Part shown: in pieces, positions 16,183 through 23,745 of the stretch
Numbering within the stretch: the stretch's first letter is position 1
How the letters are laid out: each line of letters starts with the position of its first letter
DNA from: Candidatus Woesearchaeota archaeon
Lineage (GTDB): Archaea; Nanobdellota; Nanobdellia; Woesearchaeales; DSVV01
Assembly (NCBI GenBank): GCA_018657385.1
Contig: JABHXF010000011.1
Location: forward strand, 1 to 32,885
Direction of reading: 5' to 3'
DNA: 32,885 bases
The notes under the pieces: generated by a model
The model's database searches: none
Seen by the model: the letters and a program-made list of their open reading frames with translations, nothing else
Told to the model about the DNA's origin: nothing
Program-made: the position numbers and the translations under genes

Positions 16183-16954
16183 TGACCAAAAACAACACAT
16201 GATTAAATCCTTTAAACAAGGAGTAAGATTTGATGAGAGAGGTTTAGAAGATTTTCGTAAACTAACAATCTCATGTAAACCCTCAAAAACAGCAGAAGGT
16301 TCAGCAGTTGTCAAATTAGGTGACACTGAAGTTATTGCAGGAATAAAAATGATGGTTGGTACACCATTCCCTGATAGACCAGAAGATGGTGTTATCATGG
16401 TTAATGCAGAATTTTTACCTTTAGCAAGTCCAGATTTTGAATCAGGACCACCAGGTATAGATTCAATTGAATTGTCAAGAGTTGTTGACAGAGGAATTAG
16501 AGAAAGTCATGCAATGGATTTAAAGAAATTATGCATTAAGAAAGGAGAAAAAGTATGGATTGTTTCAATTGATATTTGTACATTAAATGACGATGGTAAT
16601 TTATTGGATGCAGCTGCATTAGCAGCATTAGCAGCATTAAAGTCAACAAGATTTCCTGGATATGATGGTGAAGAAGTTAATTATAAAGAATTAACAGATG
16701 ATAAACTTCCTTTAGCACAAGAGCCAATTCCTGTAACTGTTTACAAAGCTGGAGATGTCTTTTTTGTAGATCCAACTAAAGAAGAGCAAAAAAATGTTGA
16801 TGCTCGTCTAACAATTACAAGTTTAGGGGATGGTAATTTATGCGCTATGCAGAAAGGTGGAGAACAACCATTTACTTTAGATGAAATTTCAAAGATTGTA
16901 GATTTAGCAACTAAAAGATCTAAAGATCTAAGAAAGGAAATTGATAAACTTTAA
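16175..16954 (+). CDS. rrp42: Exosome subunit Rrp42
   Basis: Non-catalytic RNase PH-fold partner of Rrp41 in the hexameric ring. From the ATG at 16175 (259 residues), matches include GVRFDERGLEDFRKLTI near 15-31, GSAVVKLGDTEVIAGIK near 42-58, and LNDDGNLLDAAALAALAALK near 141-160, all typical of Rrp42. It lacks the Rrp41-type arginine and aspartate cluster. An earlier in-frame ATG (16148) exists, but AAAGGTGAAA directly before 16175 selects the later one, which also gives the usual overlap with the rrp41 end. RpoK follows after 57 bases. Confidence 0.96.
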   Translation: MSNDQKQHMIKSFKQGVRFDERGLEDFRKLTISCKPSKTAEGSAVVKLGDTEVIAGIKMMVGTPFPDRPEDGVIMVNAEFLPLASPDFESGPPGIDSIELSRVVDRGIRESHAMDLKKLCIKKGEKVWIVSIDICTLNDDGNLLDAAALAALAALKSTRFPGYDGEEVNYKELTDDKLPLAQEPIPVTVYKAGDVFFVDPTKEEQKNVDARLTITSLGDGNLCAMQKGGEQPFTLDEISKIVDLATKRSKDLRKEIDKL

Positions 16955-17011
16955 ATTAAACATGACTATAATTAGTAAATAATTGTAGTTAAATAATACA
17001 GGTGAATAATT

Positions 17012-17233
17012 ATGGCGTCAAAAAAACAAGAACCAAAATTTAAACTTACAAAATATGAAAAAGCAAGAATTCTTGGTGCAAGAGCCTTGCAAATTTCAAT
17101 GGGTGCTCCTTTTTTGTTAAAGATTAGCAAAAAAGAGTTAGAAGATTTAAAATATAATCCTATTGCAATTGCAAAAAAAGAATTTGAGGCAGATGTACTT
17201 CCAATTGAAGTAAGAAGGCCAAACCAAGAATAA
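17012..17233 (+). CDS. rpoK: DNA-directed RNA polymerase subunit K (Rpb6/omega)
   Basis: Small assembly subunit of archaeal RNA polymerase, 73 residues. The conserved block [23 protein letters not shown] (about 12-34), then [22 protein letters not shown] at the C-terminus, is diagnostic. CAGGTGAATAATT precedes the ATG. It ends the exosome string and is followed by a T-rich terminator. The 57-base gap after rrp42 has no obvious TATA element, so it is probably co-transcribed. Confidence 0.97.
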   Translation: MASKKQEPKFKLTKYEKARILGARALQISMGAPFLLKISKKELEDLKYNPIAIAKKEFEADVLPIEVRRPNQE

Positions 17234-17268
17234 TTTTTATTTTTTTACTCTTTTTTCTATATTTTTAA
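17234..17268 (+). terminator. T-rich terminator after rpoK
   Basis: Several runs of five to seven T directly after the stop codon, between this operon and a convergent gene; typical archaeal termination sequence. Confidence 0.55.
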
Positions 17269-17298
17269 TTTAAAATCAATAAAAAAATAAAGAAAAGT

Positions 17299-17652
17299 TT
17301 AGAAATGTTTTGCTCCATAAGCAAGACCAGCTATTCCTATCAGTATTATTACTCCTGAATATATTGGACCACTGGTTGGAATATTCACTGGAATAAAATT
17401 TATAATCAAAGGAACAATTCCTCCTAACACTGTTAGTAATCCAAGACAAATCATCATAAATTTACTAACTCCTATTAAAGCCATACTCATGAAACCATAA
17501 AGTAATCCTATTATTCCTATAACCATAATTAGAATACTATAACCAATTCCTTCAATTACACTGCTTGGGATGCCTATAAAGTTTCCAACAAATGGTAAAA
17601 TTCCAGCAAGAATTGTAATCATGCCTATTAATGTGATTATAACTTGAACCAT
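17299..17652 (-). CDS. Four-segment membrane protein with internal duplication
   Basis: 117 residues, almost entirely hydrophobic, with four predicted membrane segments. It is an internal repeat: residues about 5-53 and 66-114 align over their length (LIGMITILAGILPF with CLGLLTVLGGIVPL; IMVIGIIGLLYG with IILIGIAGLAYG), each half carrying two segments and a shared GILP/GIVP turn and xIGLxYG end. Function unknown; the two-fold repeat suggests a pseudo-symmetric bundle. It lies alone between rpoK (convergent) and a coiled-coil gene, with a TTAATTAA-rich upstream. The ATG start gives an immediate membrane helix. Confidence 0.75.
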   Translation of the reverse strand: MVQVIITLIGMITILAGILPFVGNFIGIPSSVIEGIGYSILIMVIGIIGLLYGFMSMALIGVSKFMMICLGLLTVLGGIVPLIINFIPVNIPTSGPIYSGVIILIGIAGLAYGAKHF

Positions 17653-17750
17653 AATATCTACCTCTTTTTTTTGTTAATTAATCTTAATATTGTTATTAAT
17701 TAATACGCTGTTATTTAAATCTTATTATTCCTTTTATGTGACAATGGTTT

Positions 17751-18281
17751 TTATCCAATATTATGTATGATTCTTTGTGAATCTTCAATTGATTTTTTAC
17801 AATCTTTTCTCAACTCATTTTTAATCTTTGTAGTTTCTTCAAGAAGCTTTTTCAAGTGATTTATTTGTTCAGTAGATTGCATTATTCTTTGTTTATGATG
17901 TCTGTTTAAATATTCAACATGTCTTGTATCTTCATTTTTTTTAATATTTGAAATATGTCTCTTATATTCTTTTGTGTGTGTATCTATATCACTTTTTAAT
18001 TTCTTGATTTGTGTTTTAATTATATTTTCTCTTGCTTTATTTAATTCTCCTATTCTTAATGATTTTACTTTCATTATATAGTCCATCATTCCAAGAATTT
18101 GATTTTGTTTTTCTAATTCAGTTAGTATTATGTGGTTATTGTTATCTCTTATTGCTTTTCTTGTTCTTATTTCACTATTATTAATGTCTTTTAGTTTTTG
18201 AAAAATCTGATTAATTAGTTCATAATCTGTATAAACACTCCTTAATTTTGTAACACCTTTTGATCCAAATAAGCCAAACAT
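17751..18281 (-). CDS. Coiled-coil protein, unknown function
   Basis: 176 residues, helical throughout and very basic, with no membrane segment. It opens MFGLFGSKG and then has a long stretch of heptad-like Leu/Ile spacing from about 20 to 170, rich in Lys, Asn and His. The short hydrophobic start plus basic helical body recalls ESCRT-III/Snf7 proteins in general shape, but no family motif is seen and I do not assign it. It diverges from lsm across 247 bases. Confidence 0.65.
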   Translation of the reverse strand: MFGLFGSKGVTKLRSVYTDYELINQIFQKLKDINNSEIRTRKAIRDNNNHIILTELEKQNQILGMMDYIMKVKSLRIGELNKARENIIKTQIKKLKSDIDTHTKEYKRHISNIKKNEDTRHVEYLNRHHKQRIMQSTEQINHLKKLLEETTKIKNELRKDCKKSIEDSQRIIHNIG

Positions 18282-18465
18282 GTTTAATTCCTAAGTGGTT
18301 GTGATTAATAAATGTTGTGTTGATTGTGTAATATTAGGTATAATTAGGCATATTTATTATAATTTGTTGGGATGTGTTAGAATATGTTAGGATCTCTTAT
18401 AACTTGAAAGAATTCAACAAAAATCTTTGAATCAAATTTAAACTTTTGCTATAGAAATATAGTAA

Positions 18466-18477
18466 AGTTTATAAATA
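18466..18477 (+). promoter_or_regulatory. TATA box for lsm-L37e
   Basis: AGTTTATAAATA, giving a start near 18498 and a leader of about 30 bases. AGGAGG at 18515-18520 is the best ribosome site in the window and lies eight bases before the ATG. Confidence 0.6.
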
Positions 18478-18528
18478 ACTCTTATATACATTGGATATAA
18501 TTTAACTTTTATATAGGAGGAATTTAAA

Positions 18529-18756
18529 ATGGAGCAATCAAGACCTTTAGACGCTTTAAATAAGGCAAGAAATAAAAGAGTACTTTTAGAATTAAAAACT
18601 GGAAGACAATTAATTGGTACATTAAATGCATTTGATATTCACATTAACATTGTTTTAACTGATGCTGAAGAAAGAGAAGGCGGAGAAGTTAAGAGAAAAT
18701 TGGGTGTTGTATTTATCAGAGGAGATACAATTATTTTAATTTCACCATCTGAATAA
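18529..18756 (+). CDS. Lsm/Sm-like RNA-binding protein
   Basis: Archaeal Sm-like protein that forms a heptameric ring binding U-rich RNA. 75 residues: Sm1 motif RVLLELKTGRQLIGTLNAFDIHINIVLTDAEE (about 19-50) with the GxLxxFDxHxNhhL pattern, and Sm2 motif GVVFIRGDTIILISP (about 59-73) with the conserved IRG. A strong Shine-Dalgarno and TATA box precede it. L37e follows 88 bases later, the usual archaeal pair. Confidence 0.95.
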   Translation: MEQSRPLDALNKARNKRVLLELKTGRQLIGTLNAFDIHINIVLTDAEEREGGEVKRKLGVVFIRGDTIILISPSE

Positions 18757-18844
18757 ATTTTTATTTATCATAATAAGTACAACAATTACAATATAATTAA
18801 AATAATACATTAACTAATAATTTTAGTTTAATTAGGTGAATTTT

Positions 18845-19015
18845 ATGGGAAAAGGTACAGCAGCTCAAGGTAAGAAAGGAAGAGGAAAAACACATATTAT
18901 CTGTAGACGATGTGGTGAAAGAACTTATCATAAATCTAGAAAGGTATGTAGTAAATGTGGTTATGGTAACTCTGCAAAAATGCGTTCTTATAGCTGGCAA
19001 AAGACTAAAAAATAA
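18845..19015 (+). CDS. rpl37e: Large ribosomal subunit protein L37e
   Basis: 56 residues. The protein reads MGKGTAAQGKKGRGKTHIIC…, with a zinc ribbon of C20, C23, C35 and C38 (CRRCGERTYHK, CSKCGYG) and the RSYSWQKTKK tail that marks L37e. It binds 23S rRNA near the exit region of the large subunit. TTAGGTGAATTTT precedes the ATG. It follows lsm, with which it is paired in many archaea. Confidence 0.95.
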   Translation: MGKGTAAQGKKGRGKTHIICRRCGERTYHKSRKVCSKCGYGNSAKMRSYSWQKTKK

Positions 19016-19093
19016 ATTTCTTTTTGGGAATATGGTTGTTTTTTTAAGATTATTCTCATTTTAGATTATTTTTGGATGATTTTTCTTTAATAA

Positions 19094-19102
19094 CATTTAA
19101 AA
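19094..19102 (+). promoter_or_regulatory. TATA box for GT2-TPR gene
   Basis: CATTTAAAA/G-type element about 27-30 bases before the ATG at 19127, predicting a leaderless mRNA; no ribosome site is present. Confidence 0.5.
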
Positions 19103-19126
19103 GTATAACTTGGTTAGTTATGTAAA

Positions 19127-20149
19127 ATGGCATTAACCCTTTCAGTTTGTCTAATTTTAAAGAATGAAGAGGATTTTATTGAATCTTGTATACATAATGT
19201 TCTTGATATTGTTGATGAAATAATAATTGTTGATACTGGTTCAACAGATAAAACTATTGAAATTCTTTCAAAGATTGTATCTAATAATTCAAAAATAAAG
19301 CTATTTAATTTTAAATGGGTTGATGATTTTTCAGCTGCTCGAAATTTTTCTTTATCTAAGGCAACAGGTGATTGGATTTTAATACTTGATCCTGACGAGT
19401 TAATTGATAAAGAAGATCTTAAAAAACTAAGAAAAACAATTGAATATACGGTCTTGGCTGGGTTCCAATTAATTCAAAGAACATATACTAATGATTCTAA
19501 TCAATCTTCATGGAGGCCAGTTAATCTTAATGATACTTATTCAAGGGGTTTTTCAGGGTATTTTGATGTTCCTATTACAAGAATTTTTAAGAATAATCCT
19601 CTTTTTAAATTTACTGGGCAGGTTCATGAGGACATTACACCTTCAATTAGGGAACAAAAAAAACCTTTGTTAAAATCTGATATTATTATTCATCATTATG
19701 AGTATTCTCGTGGGGAAAACTTTGTTAAAGATAAACAATTGTATTATCTTGAGTTAACACTTAAGAAGATAAAAGATCAACCACAAAATCCAAAAGCATA
19801 TGCTGATGCAGGAATAATTTATTATAGCTATAAAAAAGATTTAGACAGGGCTTTATATTATTTTAATGAAACAATTAAAGTAGATCCAGGATATAGTATG
19901 GCATATAATTACATTGCAAAAATTCTTTCAGAAAAAGGAAAAGATCAAGAAGCGAGAATAGTTCTTAAGAATTGTGTTGACAATGGTTTTGGTAATGATA
20001 CTTCTTGTCTTAATTTGGCAAGGATTTATGTTAAGATTGGGCAGCCTGAAAAAGCAATCAAGTACTATAATATATTGATTGATAATAATCATCCACAGAA
20101 AGAGATATTTTTAAGAAAAACACAGCAATTAAAAAACAATATTGTATGA
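19127..20149 (+). CDS. GT2 glycosyltransferase with C-terminal TPR repeats
   Basis: Family 2 glycosyltransferase of the SunS/tetratricopeptide-linked type, cytoplasmic, 340 residues. The GT-A fold is seen in LSVCLILKNEEDFIESCI (5-22), VDTGSTDKT (35-43), AARNFSL (70-76) and the metal/donor motif DPDE at 88-91. VPITRIFKN and GQVHEDI near 145-170 follow the usual acceptor-side pattern. Residues about 215-335 contain three TPR-like repeats (…AYADAGIIYYSYKKDLDRALYYFNETIKVDPGY…). The sugar and acceptor are unknown; surface glycan or S-layer glycosylation is plausible because GDP-mannose and S-layer genes are nearby. Confidence 0.9.
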   Translation: MALTLSVCLILKNEEDFIESCIHNVLDIVDEIIIVDTGSTDKTIEILSKIVSNNSKIKLFNFKWVDDFSAARNFSLSKATGDWILILDPDELIDKEDLKKLRKTIEYTVLAGFQLIQRTYTNDSNQSSWRPVNLNDTYSRGFSGYFDVPITRIFKNNPLFKFTGQVHEDITPSIREQKKPLLKSDIIIHHYEYSRGENFVKDKQLYYLELTLKKIKDQPQNPKAYADAGIIYYSYKKDLDRALYYFNETIKVDPGYSMAYNYIAKILSEKGKDQEARIVLKNCVDNGFGNDTSCLNLARIYVKIGQPEKAIKYYNILIDNNHPQKEIFLRKTQQLKNNIV

Positions 20150-20178
20150 GGTTGTATAAATCACTTAATATAGAACAA

Positions 20179-20190
20179 AATTTATAAATA
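20179..20190 (+). promoter_or_regulatory. TATA box for tRNA
   Basis: AATTTATAAATA ends 26 bases before the tRNA 5' end at 20217, the expected spacing for a tRNA start a few bases upstream. Confidence 0.6.
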
Positions 20191-20216
20191 AACCATGTTT
20201 TCATTTGATAATAAAT

Positions 20217-20385
20217 GAGGGGATGCCGGAGCGGTCAAACGGGATGGATTGTATTTACTGTGTATGTACATGAGGAATACATGTCCAAGCTTAGGCCACC
20301 TGGCGGGGTATAATGTGCTCTTTGCCATGATTGGAAGATACCCATTGGCTTAGTGCCTACTAGGGTTCAAATCCCTATCCCCTCA
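20217..20385 (+). tRNA. Type II tRNA (Leu or Ser), intron-containing
   Basis: Acceptor GAGGGGA (20217-20223) pairs fully with TCCCCTC (20378-20384); the T arm TAGGG/CCCTA with loop TTCAAAT is at 20361-20377; the D arm CCG…CGG with AGCGGTCAAA follows TG. A long variable arm (about GGCTTAGTGCC) makes it Leu or Ser. About 85 bases are extra, so intron(s) lie in or near the anticodon arm. The anticodon cannot be fixed: TTGGAAG closed by GGTAT/ATACC would give Ser GGA but needs two introns, one near position 26/27; the discriminator base A favours Leu. A simple single intron at 37/38 gives Thr or Ile anticodons, which do not fit a long variable arm. CCA is not encoded. Confidence 0.85.
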
Positions 20386-20400
20386 TTTTCTATTTATCTT
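20371..20400 (+). repeat. 30-bp direct repeat, copy 1 (tRNA 3' end; att-like)
   Basis: Identical to 20529-20558. It covers the last 15 bases of the tRNA (end of T loop to discriminator) and 15 bases beyond, exactly where integrases of archaeal elements insert. Confidence 0.95.
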
Positions 20401-20528
20401 TGTTATAAGTGGGACTGAGCAACATAGTTGCGAATGTCGCACGACCTTTGATGAAACACAAGAAAATCTTTGATTTTCTGTGCCCAGAAAATTTACATTT
20501 TCTTGGGCTTTGTTAAAGATTCGTGAAG
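20401..20528. mobile_element. 128-bp hairpin-rich insert between tRNA-end repeats (element remnant or miniature element)
   Basis: No coding frame. It holds three hairpins: TGCGA/TCGCA at 20429-20441; CACA+GAAAATC paired with GATTTTC+TGTG at 20457-20482 (11 pairs, one bulged A, loop TTT); and CCCA+GAAAAT paired with ATTTTC+TTGGG at 20483-20507 (10 pairs, one bulged T). The last two abut. With flanking 30-bp copies of the tRNA 3' end, the best reading is a scar of a lost integrated element or a miniature element. A structured RNA is also possible. Confidence 0.5.
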
Positions 20529-20558
20529 ATCCCTATCCCCTCATTTTCTATTTATCTT
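20529..20558 (+). repeat. 30-bp direct repeat, copy 2 (att-like)
   Basis: Second copy of the tRNA 3' end plus 15 downstream bases, 158 bases from the first. Both edges diverge at once, so the match is sharply bounded. Confidence 0.95.
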
Positions 20559-20837
20559 CATTTACTATTTATATTATAAGTAAATATTTCTCATAATCTA
20601 TTTGTATTATCTTTTAATTTTTCAGCCTGTTTTTTGTCTTTTTTTAATCTTTTTCAAGTTTAAGTTCTCGTCGACAACATTTTTATTAAATTTCTCACCA
20701 CCTCTACCATTTATATACTCTTTTAACAAATTGAAAAGTGTTCATCATTCAGTGATACTCTCACCAAACTCTTATTTTCAACCATCTCAGGGGGTTGTAT
20801 GTATTTCCACGCCCATAGTATTACCTCGTCTTACGAA
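20559..20837 (+). other. Non-coding stretch upstream of S-layer promoter
   Basis: About 280 bases, pyrimidine-rich on the plus strand. An open frame of 81 codons is present but lacks a start signal and protein-like composition. A TATA-like TTTATATAC at about 20710-20718 could be a distal promoter for the S-layer gene. No repeats or RNA genes are recognised. Confidence 0.5.
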
Positions 20838-20849
20838 AACTTTATAAAC
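20838..20849 (+). promoter_or_regulatory. TATA box for S-layer gene
   Basis: AACTTTATAAAC, a near-consensus element predicting a start near 20868-20874 and thus a long leader of about 130 bases before the ATG at 20999. Confidence 0.6.
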
Positions 20850-20869
20850 CTTTCACAACCTATCAACCA

Positions 20870-20998
20870 TTTGTCCACTTAAAAAACTCTAATCTGTATT
20901 GTACACGGGTCAGGGGTTTTCGAACCAAGAGACAAATTGGCATAATTGCCTAACAAAAAACAAAAAAAAACACGAAACACTTAGGAGGTGTTAAGAAC
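20870..20998 (+). promoter_or_regulatory. Long S-layer mRNA leader with hairpins
   Basis: Contains GGTT-TTCG-AACC (about 20917-20928) and GGCA-TAAT-TGCC (about 20939-20950), two short stems, then an A/C-rich unpaired stretch and TTAGGAGGTG before the ATG. Such leaders stabilise S-layer mRNAs in other archaea; that role here is inference. Confidence 0.45.
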
Positions 20999-23605
20999 AT
21001 GAATCTAAAAAAGACTGTAAGAAAAGTCGCAGCTTTAGGTATTGGTGTGTCAATGGTTGGCGCAACATTATTGGGAGCAATGGCAACTGCAGATCTAGGA
21101 AATTTTCCTACAATGTTTATTAACGAAGAAGGAAAGTTTGATGGAATTTTTGTAGTTGGTAAAAACGCAAAGGCTGAAGATATTATTGGCCAGAATATGC
21201 TTGTTTCAGCATTACAAGTAGTAGCTGTTAAGAAAACACCAATCGAGGGAGCATCAACATCCACTACAGTTTCAGATGGATATGAGCTGGGTAATAGTGA
21301 TTGGTATCTAAACATGTCAGCACAGAATATTGATTCACAGTTGACAGAAGCTGAACTACCTGTATTATTAGTAGATGGTACATTCAAAGACAATGAAGGA
21401 AACAACAAACAAAGTGAAGATTACACACAAAAAATCTTCTTTCCAAATACTGGAACAGTTGATGTAAGATTTGATCAGGACAATGATTTAGCACCTGATG
21501 CAGATACATATCTATACTTTAAGGATAGTTCATCTACCTACAGCTATAGTTATAACTTTACATTTGATACTTCAATTGATGTAGATAACTCTTCATCAGC
21601 TAGTATGAGTGGAGATTTAGAAGGCACAACTTTAGTATTAATGGGTAAGTCTTTTAATATTGTTGACCTAAAATTTTCTTCAGGTGATTTAACTGAGCTT
21701 GAATTATTAGGTGGGGAACAAGTATCATGGCTTTCACAAGGAGAAGTTGTTACAACAACAATTGATGGTGTAGATCACACAGTTGAAATGGTTGATGTTA
21801 CTGAAACAGCATCCACTGGTGAGATTACAGCATGTGGTTTCTTAGTTGATGGTCAATCTGCTTGGGTTGACAAAGGTACAACTGAAACTGTTAATAGTGT
21901 TGTAATTGGTGTAACAGATGGTAAAGCTATTCACTCATCAACACAAGATACAGATGTTTGTAAAGTAAGTATTGGAGCAAACTCAATTTTGTTTAAAGAC
22001 TCAGGTAGTGAGATGAAGTTGAATGATATAGATATTTCAGAAGCAACTGATTTCTATGCAAATTCATATGTTAACTACCTTCAATCAACACAAAAATGGT
22101 CAGGATTTAACTACAGAGTAAATCCAGACGATGACAATGTTTATTTAAGTGTTGGTGATGAGCTTGTTGATCCAGTCTTAGGAACATTTAAAATTGTGTT
22201 TGGTGATTTAGTTGAAGATGAAAAAGAAGTACTTACTTTTGATGCATCTGGAAAAACAGGATCACTTTCTTTCCCAAACAGGGATGGAAAAATGATTGAT
22301 TTAGATATTAAATCAGATACAACTAGGGCTTTTTGGGGCGACTCAGCAACTTCAACAGACATTGATGAGATGATTTACTTTGAAAATACTTCATGTCTCT
22401 TCGTAACTGAAGTCACAGAGTGTAAGGGTGCAAAATTCCTTGTATCATCTGGTTCAACTAAGTTGGAAGGTCACCTAATGGAAATCAGTAATATTGATAC
22501 AAACAACAACAAAATCAGTATTAAGGATTTAACATATGGAACTGAGACAGAAGATTTAACTTTTGTAAATGGATCAGATAATTCCTTAACATTAAGTGGT
22601 CTTGATGACACAATTACTTTGTCATATGATCCAATAGACCTAAATCTAAACTTTACTAGTTTAGGAAGTGGTTATGCTGCAAGTACTGGATCTGCTGTAA
22701 CTTCTGTGATGATTCAAACAGACAAGGAAGGATATGTTGGTATTAATTTGACAACCAATGCAACTGCAACTGCTCAAACACAACCAATTGTCCAGAATAT
22801 TACTTTCTATGAGTATTTTGACTCAGGAACACATGTTGATGGTAATATCTTTGATGACGCAGCTGAAGGTTTTGTAGTTCAAGTTATCTATGATACAACA
22901 GATAGTGCAATTGAGTTCCAGTTTGATGGTGAAAACCACGTACTTGGAGACACTAATAAAACATTTGGTGCTAAAGATTTGAGTGCAGATGATGACGACA
23001 ATAAAAAAACTATTTCCATGAAAGGTACATTATTTACCTATGATGACGATAGTTCAAAACAAAATATTGTCATTGAGCATCCAAAACTAGCTTCATATGC
23101 AAGAATCTTTGTTGCTCCAGTAGAAGCATCAACAACAACCTCAACAGCAGGTACATTTACTACAGAAGTTCAACAAATTGGTGTAAATCAATATAAATTG
23201 GACACAGAAGTAGCTGATGTAACCGCAGTTAACATTGTAGCTGTAGGTGGTCCATGTGCAAACAGCGTAGTAGCAGCACTAATGGGTGACCCAGCAGAAT
23301 GTTATTCAGCAATGGGTATTGAAGCTGGTCAAGGTTTAATCAAATTATTCGAAGATGAAACCACCGGTAAAGTTGCTCTTGTTGTAGCAGGTCAAACAGC
23401 TGAAGATACAAGATATACTTCACAAATTATGGCAACATATGCAGATTTCGACCTTATGGGTATGGAATTAGTAGCATCCACAGTTAGTGAAGCAGATCTT
23501 AAAGTAATGACTAAAACTGAAGCTTTAGCAATGTCAGCTACTGAAGAAGTTATGGAAGCTGAAGAAGTCATGGAAGCTGAAGAAGTTGTAGAAGCAGAAG
23601 AATAA
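20999..23605 (+). CDS. S-layer protein (Methanococcus-type family)
   Basis: Main candidate for the surface lattice protein, 868 residues. A signal peptide covers about 1-31 (LKKTVRKVAALGIGVSMVGA … AMA-T). The mature N-terminus (ADLGNFPTMFI … FDGIFVVGKNAKAEDIIGQNMLVSALQ) and a C-terminal block at about 745-815 (VNIVAVGGPCANSVVAALMG … GQTAEDTRYTSQIMATY) are the two halves of the archaeal S-layer N/C fold. The centre is acidic, Thr/Ser/Asp-rich beta-type sequence with many N-x-S/T sites. The protein ends in a repeated acidic tail (EEVMEAEEVMEAEEVVEAEE). TTAGGAGGTG plus a long leader predict high expression. Sites could be glycosylated by the nearby transferases. Confidence 0.92.
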   Translation: MNLKKTVRKVAALGIGVSMVGATLLGAMATADLGNFPTMFINEEGKFDGIFVVGKNAKAEDIIGQNMLVSALQVVAVKKTPIEGASTSTTVSDGYELGNSDWYLNMSAQNIDSQLTEAELPVLLVDGTFKDNEGNNKQSEDYTQKIFFPNTGTVDVRFDQDNDLAPDADTYLYFKDSSSTYSYSYNFTFDTSIDVDNSSSASMSGDLEGTTLVLMGKSFNIVDLKFSSGDLTELELLGGEQVSWLSQGEVVTTTIDGVDHTVEMVDVTETASTGEITACGFLVDGQSAWVDKGTTETVNSVVIGVTDGKAIHSSTQDTDVCKVSIGANSILFKDSGSEMKLNDIDISEATDFYANSYVNYLQSTQKWSGFNYRVNPDDDNVYLSVGDELVDPVLGTFKIVFGDLVEDEKEVLTFDASGKTGSLSFPNRDGKMIDLDIKSDTTRAFWGDSATSTDIDEMIYFENTSCLFVTEVTECKGAKFLVSSGSTKLEGHLMEISNIDTNNNKISIKDLTYGTETEDLTFVNGSDNSLTLSGLDDTITLSYDPIDLNLNFTSLGSGYAASTGSAVTSVMIQTDKEGYVGINLTTNATATAQTQPIVQNITFYEYFDSGTHVDGNIFDDAAEGFVVQVIYDTTDSAIEFQFDGENHVLGDTNKTFGAKDLSADDDDNKKTISMKGTLFTYDDDSSKQNIVIEHPKLASYARIFVAPVEASTTTSTAGTFTTEVQQIGVNQYKLDTEVADVTAVNIVAVGGPCANSVVAALMGDPAECYSAMGIEAGQGLIKLFEDETTGKVALVVAGQTAEDTRYTSQIMATYADFDLMGMELVASTVSEADLKVMTKTEALAMSATEEVMEAEEVMEAEEVVEAEE

Positions 23606-23610
23606 AATCT

Positions 23611-23640
23611 TCTCTTTTTTTCTTTTTTTCTTTATTTTTT
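23611..23640 (+). terminator. Poly-T terminator after S-layer gene
   Basis: Three runs of six to seven T separated by single C or A bases begin within ten bases of the stop codon; typical for a strongly expressed archaeal gene. Confidence 0.65.
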
Positions 23641-23745
23641 AAATGAAAGAATTCTATTGATTGTTATTATATTTCTACTATAACAAATTAACCTATATCT
23701 TTTCTTACATATATCTTTTTAATTTCAAACTATTTTCTTGGTTAT

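Noticed and set aside
17751-18281. ESCRT-III/Snf7-like protein
   Set aside because: Only the general shape (short hydrophobic start, basic helices) is similar; no family motif or neighbouring Vps4-like ATPase is seen.
20217-20385. Reading this tRNA as Tyr (GTA), Thr (TGT) or Ile (GAT)
   Set aside because: These come from simple single-intron readings, but the long variable arm does not fit Tyr, Thr or Ile in archaea, and Tyr needs an A/C mismatch in the anticodon stem.
20410-20460. Possible C/D box RNA in the tRNA-end insert (CTGA and TGATGA)
   Set aside because: The boxes are in the wrong order for a C-D layout, and direct repeats explain the region better.
20602-20847. An 81-codon open frame upstream of the S-layer gene
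   Set aside because: It lacks a proper start signal, overlaps the S-layer promoter, and its composition (Phe/Ser/Leu runs) looks like translated pyrimidine-rich non-coding DNA.
20950-21408. A 152-codon frame on the minus strand over the S-layer start
   Set aside because: It is antisense to a gene with clear signal peptide and family match; Ser/Thr/Pro-rich antisense frames are expected here.
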